From: JBDTLH01 sp039934875
Lineage (GTDB): Bacteria; Acidobacteriota; Terriglobia; Terriglobales; Acidobacteriaceae
NCBI GenBank assembly: GCA_039934875.1
Contig: JBDTLH010000224.1
Coordinates: 1 to 7,791 of the forward strand
DNA length: 7,791 nucleotides
Direction of reading: 5' to 3'
Below the pieces are notes generated by a model, which worked only from the letters and a program-made list of their open reading frames with translations, had not been told where the DNA came from and did not search any database. The position numbers and the translations under genes are program-made. Positions 1 through 6,125 of the stretch are shown piece by piece (position 1 is the stretch's first letter; each line of letters starts with the position of its first letter).

Positions 1-1
1 C

Positions 2-46
2 GGCGGTCCGGCTGGCCCTGCTGGTCCTGCTGGCGCTGGACAATAA
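2..46 (+). CDS. C-terminal end of a protein with a collagen-like Gly-Pro-Ala tail (5' part outside window)
   Basis: Only the last 14 codons are visible. They read GGPAGPAGPAGAGQ and then stop with TAA at 44-46. The repeating Gly-Pro-Ala triplets resemble bacterial collagen-like or low-complexity tails. The DNA shows the same pattern as degenerate 9-bp units (GGN-CCN-GCT) from 5 to 40. This frame is chosen because its stop is followed within about 30 bp by a strong hairpin terminator. A competing open frame starting at base 3 (hydrophobic, Leu-rich, running to about position 158) would read straight through that hairpin. The identity of the upstream protein cannot be told from this fragment. 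Confidence 0.5.
   Translation, partial: GGPAGPAGPAGAGQ
5..40 (+). repeat. Degenerate 9-bp tandem repeat encoding Gly-Pro-Ala units
   Basis: Four consecutive 9-bp units are seen: ggtccggct, ggccctgct, ggtcctgct and ggcgctgga. The first three encode Gly-Pro-Ala and the last encodes Gly-Ala-Gly. The array probably continues to the left of the window. Repeats of this type commonly vary in copy number. Confidence 0.55.
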
Positions 47-77
47 GCAACAGCACAGTCGGCTCATCCAGCTCACC

Positions 78-110
78 CAACTGCCCGGTACTCCGCCGGG
101 CAGTTGTCTT
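78..110 (+). terminator. Rho-independent-type terminator after the upstream gene
   Basis: CAACTGCCCGG at 78-88 is perfectly complementary to CCGGGCAGTTG at 96-106. This gives an 11-bp stem with a 7-nt loop, followed by the T-rich stretch tcttt. It sits 31 bp after the upstream stop and 55 bp before malQ, so it separates malQ from the preceding gene. Confidence 0.7.
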
Positions 111-161
111 TCGTGCTCTCCCCGCGAAACTGAGTTCTGCGAGAGAATAGAAGAATAGATC

Positions 162-1709
162 ATGGCCTTCGAGCGAGCTTCCGGCATTCTGCTGCATCCC
201 ACCTCCTTACCCTCGCGCGGCGGCATCGGCGACTTCGGTCCTGCGGCCTACAAGTTCGTTGAATGGCTGGCGGCTGCGAACCAGACGCTCTGGCAGGTGC
301 TCCCCTTGAACCCGACCGGCATGGGAAATTCTCCTTACTCCGCCACCTCGGCATTTGCCGGCAATCCGCTGCTCATCAGCCTGGAAATTCTCGCGGACCA
401 GGGCTGGATATCTAAAGATCGTCTCATCCGGTTGCCGCTGCCGCGGGGCCGCTCCGACTTTGGGTGGGCGTATCAAGCCAAGTTGCCCTTGCTGCGCGAA
501 GCCGCGCAAAACTTCTTGAACGGCGCAGAAAACAAAGACGGCTTCTATCGATTCTGCCTGGAGAACGCCTGGTGGCTGGAGGATTTCGTGCAGTTCGATC
601 TGCTGCGGCGCCGCCACAACGGTGCGGCCTGGACCACCTGGGAAGACGCGCTGAAGCGCCGCAATCCCAAAGCACTCGAAGCGTTTAGCCGCGAATGTCG
701 AACCGAACTTGACGTCGATCGCGCCCTGCAATATGCATTCTGGCAGCAATGGAAGGCGCTCCACGAGAAATGTCATGGTCACGGCATTAAAATCATGGGC
801 GACATTGCCATTTTCGTCAATTTTGACAGCGCCGATGTCTGGGCGCATCCTGAAATTTTTCAGCTCGACCAGAACTTGAATCCCACGGCCGTCTCCGGCG
901 TGCCCCCTGATTTTTTCAGTGCCACCGGACAGCGCTGGGGCAACCCGCTCTATAATTGGCAGGCGCTGCGCGCCCGAAAATACGAATGGTGGGTGCAGCG
1001 CATGCGCTGGGCGACCCAGGCCTGCGACTACATCCGCCTGGACCACTTTCGGGGTTACGAAGCCTATTGGCAGATCCCCGCCAAAGATGAAACCGCCATT
1101 AACGGCAAGTGGATGGAGGGCCCCAAGGGCGCGCTCTTCGACCAATTGGCGTCCGCTCTCGGAGACCTGCCCTTCATCGCGGAGGACCTCGGACTCATCA
1201 CCGAAGGCGTCACTGCTTTACGCGAACACTACGGGATGCCGGGTATGCGCATCTTGCAATTCGGCTGGTCGGACAAGGGCGCCCACATATATCTGCCCCA
1301 CAGATTTGAAAAGAATACTGTGGTTTACACCGGCACTCACGACAACAACACCACGCTAGGATGGTGGAAGGGCTGCACCAGCGAAAAAGAAAAGCAGATG
1401 GTGCGCTGCTATCTCCGGCCGGCCGACGATGGCGTGGTGTGGGCATTCATTCGCGCCGCTCTCACCTCAGTTGCCGACCTTGCCATTTTTCCCATGCAGG
1501 ACGTCCTTGAGCTGGACACGGAAGCACGCATGAATACGCCCTCCGCGCCTGAGGGCAATTGGTCGTGGCGTTACACCGAAGAGCAGCTCAAGCCCGAACT
1601 CGCCGACAAGCTGGCGCGCATGACGGAGATCACCGACCGTGTGCCTGTCCACGCAACAACGCGACCGGAAAATCGCGAAACAAATCGCGGCACGGCAACT
1701 GCCCCCTGA
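162..1709 (+). CDS. malQ: 4-alpha-glucanotransferase (amylomaltase, GH77)
   Basis: This cytoplasmic enzyme transfers alpha-1,4-glucan segments between maltooligosaccharides and releases glucose. At 515 residues it is a typical bacterial length. GH77 landmarks appear in order: the N-terminal HPTSLPS (12-18), SPYS (57-60), GDIAIFVNFDSADVW (213-227), the 250s loop SGVPPDFFSATGQRWG (245-260), IRLDHFRG with the expected nucleophile Asp294, IAEDLG with acid/base Glu341, and GTHDNN with Asp394. The ATG at 162 is preferred because the conserved core begins at residue 6; a weak purine-rich site (agaag, 149-153) lies 8 bases upstream. No signal peptide is visible. The family core ends near residue 493 (LARMTEITDR). 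The last 22 residues look unconserved and lie antisense to the treY 3' end. The function call is secure, while its physiological partner (glycogen, maltodextrin or trehalose route) is inference. Confidence 0.96.
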   Translation: MAFERASGILLHPTSLPSRGGIGDFGPAAYKFVEWLAAANQTLWQVLPLNPTGMGNSPYSATSAFAGNPLLISLEILADQGWISKDRLIRLPLPRGRSDFGWAYQAKLPLLREAAQNFLNGAENKDGFYRFCLENAWWLEDFVQFDLLRRRHNGAAWTTWEDALKRRNPKALEAFSRECRTELDVDRALQYAFWQQWKALHEKCHGHGIKIMGDIAIFVNFDSADVWAHPEIFQLDQNLNPTAVSGVPPDFFSATGQRWGNPLYNWQALRARKYEWWVQRMRWATQACDYIRLDHFRGYEAYWQIPAKDETAINGKWMEGPKGALFDQLASALGDLPFIAEDLGLITEGVTALREHYGMPGMRILQFGWSDKGAHIYLPHRFEKNTVVYTGTHDNNTTLGWWKGCTSEKEKQMVRCYLRPADDGVVWAFIRAALTSVADLAIFPMQDVLELDTEARMNTPSAPEGNWSWRYTEEQLKPELADKLARMTEITDRVPVHATTRPENRETNRGTATAP

Positions 1710-4638
1710 TTACGAGTTGCTCGCCAGTCAGCGGATTTTGATAGAGTCCCTCCGATAGTTCGAGCGCGGTGTTGCCCCACACCTCGCCGAGCGGCGGGGC
1801 CGTCCTCCCCCGCATCAGCGAACCGGTAAATCGCGGCACCGCCACTACAATCTGTTCATCTCGGTAGCTGCGCGCGAACGCAATCACATGCCGCGCCCGC
1901 TCTCCGCGCACCTTGAGCGGAAGATAGTCTCCGGCCGCAAAGAGCTCCGCCAATTCTTGCCGCAACTGCAAAGCCCGCGTGATAACAAAGATCTTCGCGC
2001 GCCCCGAATGGATATCGTCCAGCAGTTCGCGGCAGAACTGGGCACCTGGCGCCCGCATCCGCAGCGCCTCCAACTGCGTCTGGCGCTCTCGGTAGTCTAC
2101 CGCGCGCCGGTTGTCCGGGTCCACCAAACTGAAATCGAAGAGCTCCGTTCCCTGATATATATCAGGAACTCCGGGCACCGTAAGTTTCAGCAATGTCTGC
2201 GAGAGCGAATTCAGCGCGCCATGATAAGCAATTTCCGCCTCGAAACTCAGCAGATCGTTCACGAACGCGCTCTCTCCTCGCGCGGCACCGGGACCAGAGA
2301 GGATTGACGCTACAAATTCCTCCAGCGCATGCACATATTCTGGATCGTCGTTCATCCAGCTCAGGTTCACCTTCGCCTCATGCGCGGCCTTGTTCATGTA
2401 TTGCTGCATGCGGCGGACAAAGTTTTCCCGCACCTCTCCATTGCCCTCGCGCAGGCCCAAGGGAACGCTGCCCACCAGAGTCTGATAAAGCAGATACTCT
2501 TCATTCGGGTCCGGAACAATGCGCCCGTCTCTCAGTTGTATTCTGCGCGGCTTGTTCATGCGCTTCCATTTGAGCGCGCGCGCCGACCACGCCGTCGGCA
2601 TCTCCGAGAGCACATTCAACCGCGCACGCACATCTTCGCTGCGCTTGGTGTCATGGGTCGAGGTTGCCAGCATGGAGTGTGGCCAAAGCGAAGCCCGCAG
2701 TCTATTCCCGGCGTGAAAGTCATCCAGCGATACGCCGAAGACCGCCGGCGAGCCGCCCACCTCATTTGCGGATATAAAGCGGTTATAGACATAGCACACG
2801 GTATCTTCCAGCCCCTTAGCCATGACTGGCCCGGTCAATTGCTGAAACTTGAGCGCGACGTGCAACTTTCCTTCGTAGTCCTCGCGGGTCGCCTTCTCAT
2901 CGCTCATGGAGCGTTTATGCTCGAGCAGCAGCACCGACCGCAAATAGTCAAACACGGACCCGCTGGTACCCGGATTGCGCCGCTTGGCTGCCCGGATGGC
3001 TGACTCCACGTATTCACGGTCGCGCGCCGTGTATTGTCCCCGCTCATCGATGTAAGTGCGGTAAACGGGGAAGCAGGCGATGGTCTCCCGCATGGCATCG
3101 CGCAAAGTCTTGGGAGTGAAATCCCGGGCATAACGGTCGGCCGCGCTGATGGCGGTAAGCATGTGCGAGAGCACATAGATTTCGCTCGACATCGCGACAT
3201 GCATGATCAGCTTCTTGCTCGAATAAATCAGGTCCCGAACCCGCTCCGTCAGCCCCGTAAAACGCTCGTAGATGCGCGTGAAGCGCTGCGCATTCGCGCC
3301 ATCAATGAATATTCCGTTCACCAGATTGAGGAACTCATATCCCGAGGTCCCGTGCACCGGCCACTCTTCCGGAAGTTGCTCGCCGGGTTCCAGTATCTTC
3401 TCGACCACGCAATAGAGCGGCGCTGCCTTGCGCGAATACTGCGTCTCCTTGGCCCCGTTCTGTATTGCCAGCTCAATACCGTTTTCGCCGGTAGGCGCGC
3501 AGGGCGCCGCCCCGCATACCTCTGCCGCAACCCCCAGCAATTGCATTCGTATTAGGTATTGCAATGGGTTATAGAGCCCATCCACATGGTCGATCCGCAC
3601 CCCATCCACCTGTTTCGCCGCAAGCATCCGCCGCAACAGCACATGGGTGCCGGCAAAGACCTCCGGAACCTCCTGCCGCAGCCCCGCGAGGTCGTTTACG
3701 TCGAAAAACCGCCGGTAATTGATCTCCTCCCCCGAGACCCGCCAGAACGCCAGCCGGTAAGCTTGCGCCTCCAGCAACTGGTGCAGGTGGTCAAAGCTCG
3801 CTCCCGTGCCCGGCTTGCCGTTTAATCGCGCGATCGCCCTGGACGCAGCACGATGGCCTTCTTCGGTCGCGAGCCAGGCGCGCAAGTCTGCTTCGAGTGC
3901 AGGGGTGAGCTGCTGCCGCCGCTGGGCTTCGCCCGCCTTGGTGCTGCAATTGGCGGGTAGCTCCCGCAGCCGCGCCATCAGCTCCGCCGGCATGGCGGCT
4001 TGCCCTTCCGCACCTGCAAAGATCAGAGGCACACTATTCAAAGCAATGGGAAACCGGTGTTCGAAGTAAGCAGTGACCAGCTCTGCATTGCGCAGGTCCA
4101 GCTCTAACTTTAGCTTGCCCGATTCCAATTCCTCGCCATAAGGCGCGGCCAGAATCGGCAGCAGAACTTTGTTCCGTTGCTCCGGCTTGAGCGGCTCCCA
4201 ATCAATATCGAAGTACTGCGCGAACTGTGAGCACCGCCCGTTTTTGAGCACGTCTCGCCACCACTGATTGCCCGCGCCGATGCCCATGTGGTTCGGCACG
4301 AAATCCAGAATGATGCCCATCCCATTCGCCCGCAGCTCCTCCACGAACGCCCCGAACAGCTCTTCGCCCCCCAATTCAGGGTCGATCTTGTTGTGGTCGG
4401 TGATGTCATACCCATGCGCGCTTCCGCTGCGCGATTGCAGCACCGGAGACGCATAAACATGGCTCACCCCCAACAGCTTGAGGTAGGGAACAATCGCGAT
4501 CGCATGCTCAAAGGTGAACTCCGTGTTGAATTGCAGCCGATAAGTCGCGCGCGGCACAACCGCATGCCCGCTGCCCTCGCGCAATAGCTCGGAGGTCCTC
4601 GAGATCTCTGCTTCTTTCGTTGGATCGTTCATTTGCAT
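1630..4638 (-). CDS. treY: Maltooligosyltrehalose synthase (GH13)
   Basis: The enzyme isomerises the reducing-end alpha-1,4 bond of maltooligosaccharides to alpha-1,1, giving maltooligosyltrehalose. TreZ then cleaves this to free trehalose. Counting from the ATG at 4638 the protein is 1002 residues, longer than the ~700-800 residue archaeal and actinobacterial enzymes. It has PRATYRLQF (29-37), HGYDITDHN (75-83), region I DFVPNH (112-117), region II GVRIDHVDG (346-354, nucleophile Asp350), region III VVEKIL (411-416, acid/base Glu413), region IV STHDTKRSED (659-668, Asp663), and the family signature VPDIYQGTELFDF (824-836). The HDTKRSED motif separates TreY from ordinary amylases. No Shine-Dalgarno site is visible. 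ATG codons at 4638 and 4632 are both possible, and the frame stays open to a TTG at 4665 that I reject. The gene converges on malQ, overlapping 80 bp, and treZ/treX are absent from the window. Confidence 0.95.
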   Translation of the reverse strand: MQMNDPTKEAEISRTSELLREGSGHAVVPRATYRLQFNTEFTFEHAIAIVPYLKLLGVSHVYASPVLQSRSGSAHGYDITDHNKIDPELGGEELFGAFVEELRANGMGIILDFVPNHMGIGAGNQWWRDVLKNGRCSQFAQYFDIDWEPLKPEQRNKVLLPILAAPYGEELESGKLKLELDLRNAELVTAYFEHRFPIALNSVPLIFAGAEGQAAMPAELMARLRELPANCSTKAGEAQRRQQLTPALEADLRAWLATEEGHRAASRAIARLNGKPGTGASFDHLHQLLEAQAYRLAFWRVSGEEINYRRFFDVNDLAGLRQEVPEVFAGTHVLLRRMLAAKQVDGVRIDHVDGLYNPLQYLIRMQLLGVAAEVCGAAPCAPTGENGIELAIQNGAKETQYSRKAAPLYCVVEKILEPGEQLPEEWPVHGTSGYEFLNLVNGIFIDGANAQRFTRIYERFTGLTERVRDLIYSSKKLIMHVAMSSEIYVLSHMLTAISAADRYARDFTPKTLRDAMRETIACFPVYRTYIDERGQYTARDREYVESAIRAAKRRNPGTSGSVFDYLRSVLLLEHKRSMSDEKATREDYEGKLHVALKFQQLTGPVMAKGLEDTVCYVYNRFISANEVGGSPAVFGVSLDDFHAGNRLRASLWPHSMLATSTHDTKRSEDVRARLNVLSEMPTAWSARALKWKRMNKPRRIQLRDGRIVPDPNEEYLLYQTLVGSVPLGLREGNGEVRENFVRRMQQYMNKAAHEAKVNLSWMNDDPEYVHALEEFVASILSGPGAARGESAFVNDLLSFEAEIAYHGALNSLSQTLLKLTVPGVPDIYQGTELFDFSLVDPDNRRAVDYRERQTQLEALRMRAPGAQFCRELLDDIHSGRAKIFVITRALQLRQELAELFAAGDYLPLKVRGERARHVIAFARSYRDEQIVVAVPRFTGSLMRGRTAPPLGEVWGNTALELSEGLYQNPLTGEQLVIRGQLPCRDLFRDFPVALLRGQAHGR

Positions 4639-4665
4639 GGGAATGACAAGGGCGGCGCATCTCAA

Positions 4666-4812
4666 AAACAGCAGGGTATTTTTTAGATGCAGTTAGAGAA
4701 TTAACGTGGGGTAAGCCGTTCTTTGCGGCGCCCGATTGGACGGCAGGCCTCCCTAGCCTGCAAAATGATTATTACGCTGCGCAAATATATTTTGTGAAAG
4801 AGAGTTCTCCCT
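4666..4812. promoter_or_regulatory. Divergent intergenic region between treY and the small ORF/dehydrogenase pair
   Basis: Both transcription units must start from this AT-richer spacer. Two inverted repeats border or lie in it. GCATCT (4657-4662) pairs with AGATGC (4685-4690) across 22 bases next to treY, and GCAGGC (4743-4748) pairs with GCCTGC (4756-4761) around a 7-base loop. A TATATT hexamer at 4786-4791 resembles a -10 box for the rightward genes, but it lacks a good -35 at 16-18 bp. No convincing promoter for treY was found. Regulation by either repeat is only a possibility. Confidence 0.35.
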
Positions 4813-5031
4813 ATGCCAGTAATTAGCGGTGAAGCTATTCGCATGATGAATTACGTGGACGATATTTCGGCTACCCTGCGCCGCATCGTCGCCAATATCC
4901 CCATGATGAACGATGACGAGAAGAAGCGCCTCTCCGAGTACATGCATCACGCCGAACCCAACATGAACAGCGTACTCGCCATGCTCGAGCCCGCTCCCGC
5001 GAGCTTGGGCCCAAAAGAGAAGGGCAAATAA
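4813..5031 (+). CDS. Small Met-rich hypothetical protein, 72 aa
   Basis: I do not recognise this family. The 72-residue product has 8 Met (including two MMN motifs at 11-13 and 31-33, plus NMN at 50-52), no Cys, no signal peptide and no membrane segment. Residues 5-46 look mostly helical and charged, with MNDDEKKRLSEYMHH in the middle. The tail (59-72, Pro/Ala then PKEKGK) looks disordered. The ATG is preceded by a purine-rich AAAGAGAG at 4797-4804, about 8 bases upstream, which supports real translation. It lies just upstream of, and in the same frame as, the dehydrogenase, so the two are almost certainly co-transcribed. A helical accessory or regulatory peptide is conceivable, but no function is assigned. 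Confidence 0.7.
   Translation: MPVISGEAIRMMNYVDDISATLRRIVANIPMMNDDEKKRLSEYMHHAEPNMNSVLAMLEPAPASLGPKEKGK
5019..5024 (+). promoter_or_regulatory. Shine-Dalgarno for the GTG-started dehydrogenase
   Basis: GAAGGG ends 10 bases before the GTG at 5035 and lies inside the last codons of the small upstream ORF. Ribosomes finishing the small ORF at TAA (5029-5031) would stop right at the next start, an arrangement typical of translational coupling. Confidence 0.55.
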
Positions 5032-5034
5032 CGC

Positions 5035-5907
5035 GTGCAGGTAAACACTGTTGCGGTCATCGGCGCCGGCATCATGGGACGCGGTATCGCCCACGTCGCT
5101 GCCCTGGGCGGTTATCGCACTATTCTGGAAGACATCCTGCCCGCCAGCTTGCGCAAAGCCGAATCGGAGATCAAGGCCAATCTCGATAAGGCCGTTGAAC
5201 TGGGAAAGATCGACAATGCCAAAGCCGCTGACGCCCTTCGCCGCATCGAGTTCGCAAGCAGCGTGGACCAGGCGGTGCGCGAGGCCGACCTCGTCATCGA
5301 GGCGGTCCCTGAGGAGATGGAATCGAAGCTGGAGATTTTTTCCATGCTCGACCGCATGTGTCCTCCCCACACGGTCCTCGCCACCAATACCTCTTCTTTA
5401 AGCATCAGCGACATCGCCTCCGTCACCCTGCGCCCGCAAAAGTGCGTCGGCATGCACTTCTTTAACCCCGTGCACAAGATGAAGCTCATCGAAGTCGTGC
5501 GCTCCGCGCAAACCGACGACGATACCCTCGCGGCCGCTCTCGAAGTGGGCCGTCGCATGGGCAAAGAGACCGTCACCATCCGGGAATCGCCCGGATTCAT
5601 CACCAGCCGCATCAACGCCATGATCGGCAATGAGGCTTTCTATATGTTGGGCGAAGGTGTTGCCTCTGCCGCAGACATCGATAAAGCGCTCAAGCTCGGC
5701 CTCAACCACCCCATGGGGCCCTTCGAGATGGTGGACCTCGTCGGCCTCGACACCCGCCTGCACATCCTCGAATACCTGCACTCCACGCTTGGCGAGAAAT
5801 ATCGTCCCGCCCCTCTGCTGGTGAAGTACGTCGCAGATGGGAGGCTGGGGCGCAAAACTGGTCGCGGCGTCTTCGACTATCCCGACCCCACGAAAGCCAA
5901 AAAGTGA
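5035..5907 (+). CDS. 3-hydroxyacyl-CoA / 3-hydroxybutyryl-CoA dehydrogenase
   Basis: This stand-alone NAD(P)-dependent enzyme interconverts 3-hydroxyacyl-CoA and 3-oxoacyl-CoA in beta-oxidation or butyrate/PHB-type metabolism. The 290-residue length fits the short single-enzyme family (HBD/PaaH type). The N-terminal Rossmann fold shows VIGAGIMGRG (8-17). NTSS (118-121) holds the catalytic Ser120, and MHFFNPV (140-146) the catalytic His141, with Glu153 in LIEVV. The C-terminal helical domain has the family signatures LGLNHPMGPFEM (221-232) and GRLGRKTGRGVFDY (269-282). At the usual catalytic Asn position (VNR in human and clostridial enzymes) this protein has Ser191 (GFITSR). The start is GTG. 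The nearest in-frame upstream stop is only two codons away, so a longer N-terminus is excluded. hbd or paaH would be a fitting symbol, but the true substrate chain length is not visible. Confidence 0.93.
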   Translation: MQVNTVAVIGAGIMGRGIAHVAALGGYRTILEDILPASLRKAESEIKANLDKAVELGKIDNAKAADALRRIEFASSVDQAVREADLVIEAVPEEMESKLEIFSMLDRMCPPHTVLATNTSSLSISDIASVTLRPQKCVGMHFFNPVHKMKLIEVVRSAQTDDDTLAAALEVGRRMGKETVTIRESPGFITSRINAMIGNEAFYMLGEGVASAADIDKALKLGLNHPMGPFEMVDLVGLDTRLHILEYLHSTLGEKYRPAPLLVKYVADGRLGRKTGRGVFDYPDPTKAKK

Positions 5908-5910
5908 ACT

Positions 5911-6016
5911 GAGGGTCGGCGTCCCCGCCGACCCAGGCTGCGTCGCAGCATCGGCAGCTTGCCGGTGGCATGGTCTTCCGGCCTGCGCAGGTATCCGCCC
6001 GGCGACCGCAGCCGCA
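5911..6016. repeat. REP-like palindromic intergenic element
   Basis: Several short palindromes are packed here. They are the 9-bp hairpin at 5913-5934, GCTGCG/CGCAGC with a 1-base loop (5937-5949), CGGCA/TGCCG (5952-5964), and the 10-bp palindrome CCTGCGCAGG (5982-5991). Read on the minus strand, 5943-5975 would translate as DHATGKLPMLR. From memory, 'DARATGKMPVL'-like strings are a hallmark of spurious ORFs called on dispersed intergenic repeats in Acidobacteria and other soil bacteria. The coding-like open frames on both strands here are therefore judged not to be genes. Copy number elsewhere in the genome cannot be seen from the window. Confidence 0.5.
5913..5934 (+). terminator. Perfect GC hairpin after the dehydrogenase gene
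   Basis: GGGTCGGCG (5913-5921) pairs perfectly with CGCCGACCC (5926-5934) across a 4-base loop, 6 bp after the dehydrogenase stop. There is no T tract, so it may terminate weakly or instead be the edge of the dispersed palindromic element that follows. Confidence 0.4.
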
Positions 6017-6039
6017 ATTTTTTGCATACACCAATATGC

Positions 6040-6068
6040 TTGACGTTCCCCGTCTCTTGAACAACAAT
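6040..6068 (+). promoter_or_regulatory. Candidate sigma-70-type promoter of the BON gene
   Basis: TTGACG (6040-6045) matches the -35 consensus at five of six positions. AACAAT (6063-6068), 17 bp downstream, matches the -10 at four of six. Transcription would begin near 6075, leaving a leader of about 50 nt. A small inverted repeat, GCATA (6024-6028) with TATGC (6035-6039), abuts the -35 and could be an operator. All of this is by eye. Confidence 0.4.
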
Positions 6069-6109
6069 GGCATGGTTTCCCAAGCGCAAGTTCTTACATC
6101 ACACTGGAT

Positions 6110-6114
6110 GGAGG
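6110..6114 (+). promoter_or_regulatory. Shine-Dalgarno GGAGG deciding the BON protein start
   Basis: GGAGG ends 11 bases before the ATG at 6126. It overlaps an alternative in-frame ATG at 6108, which it therefore cannot serve, and it favours the start that yields a clean signal peptide. Confidence 0.7.
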
Positions 6115-6125
6115 TTCATTCCAAC

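Noticed and set aside
3..158. Open frame with a Leu-rich start running up to malQ
   Set aside because: It would translate through the strong hairpin at 78-106, and its hydrophobic stretch is only the shifted reading of the Gly-Pro-Ala repeat.
207..1145. Long minus-strand open frame (312 codons) opposite malQ
   Set aside because: It is fully antisense to a secure GH77 gene, its translation shows no domain, and such frames are expected from the codon bias of GC-rich genes.
2151..2166. Perfect 16-bp palindrome CCTGATATATATCAGG within treY
   Set aside because: It is fully explained by the codons for the conserved TreY motif PDIYQG, so it is likely coincidental rather than a regulatory site.
2329..3003. 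224-codon plus-strand open frame inside treY
   Set aside because: It is antisense to conserved TreY coding sequence, with no ribosome site or recognisable motif.
4633..4665. N-terminal extension of TreY from a TTG at 4665
   Set aside because: It has no ribosome site and needs a rare start codon, and ATG codons at 4638 and 4632 lie closer to the conserved PRATYRLQF start.
5398..6089. Several overlapping minus-strand open frames over the end of the dehydrogenase and the following spacer
   Set aside because: They are shadows of the dehydrogenase gene extended through the repeat element, and their translation shows only repeat-derived strings.
5970..6125. 52-residue N-terminal extension of the BON protein
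   Set aside because: It runs through the palindromic repeat and the likely promoter, and it would bury the signal peptide. GGAGG supports the start at 6126.
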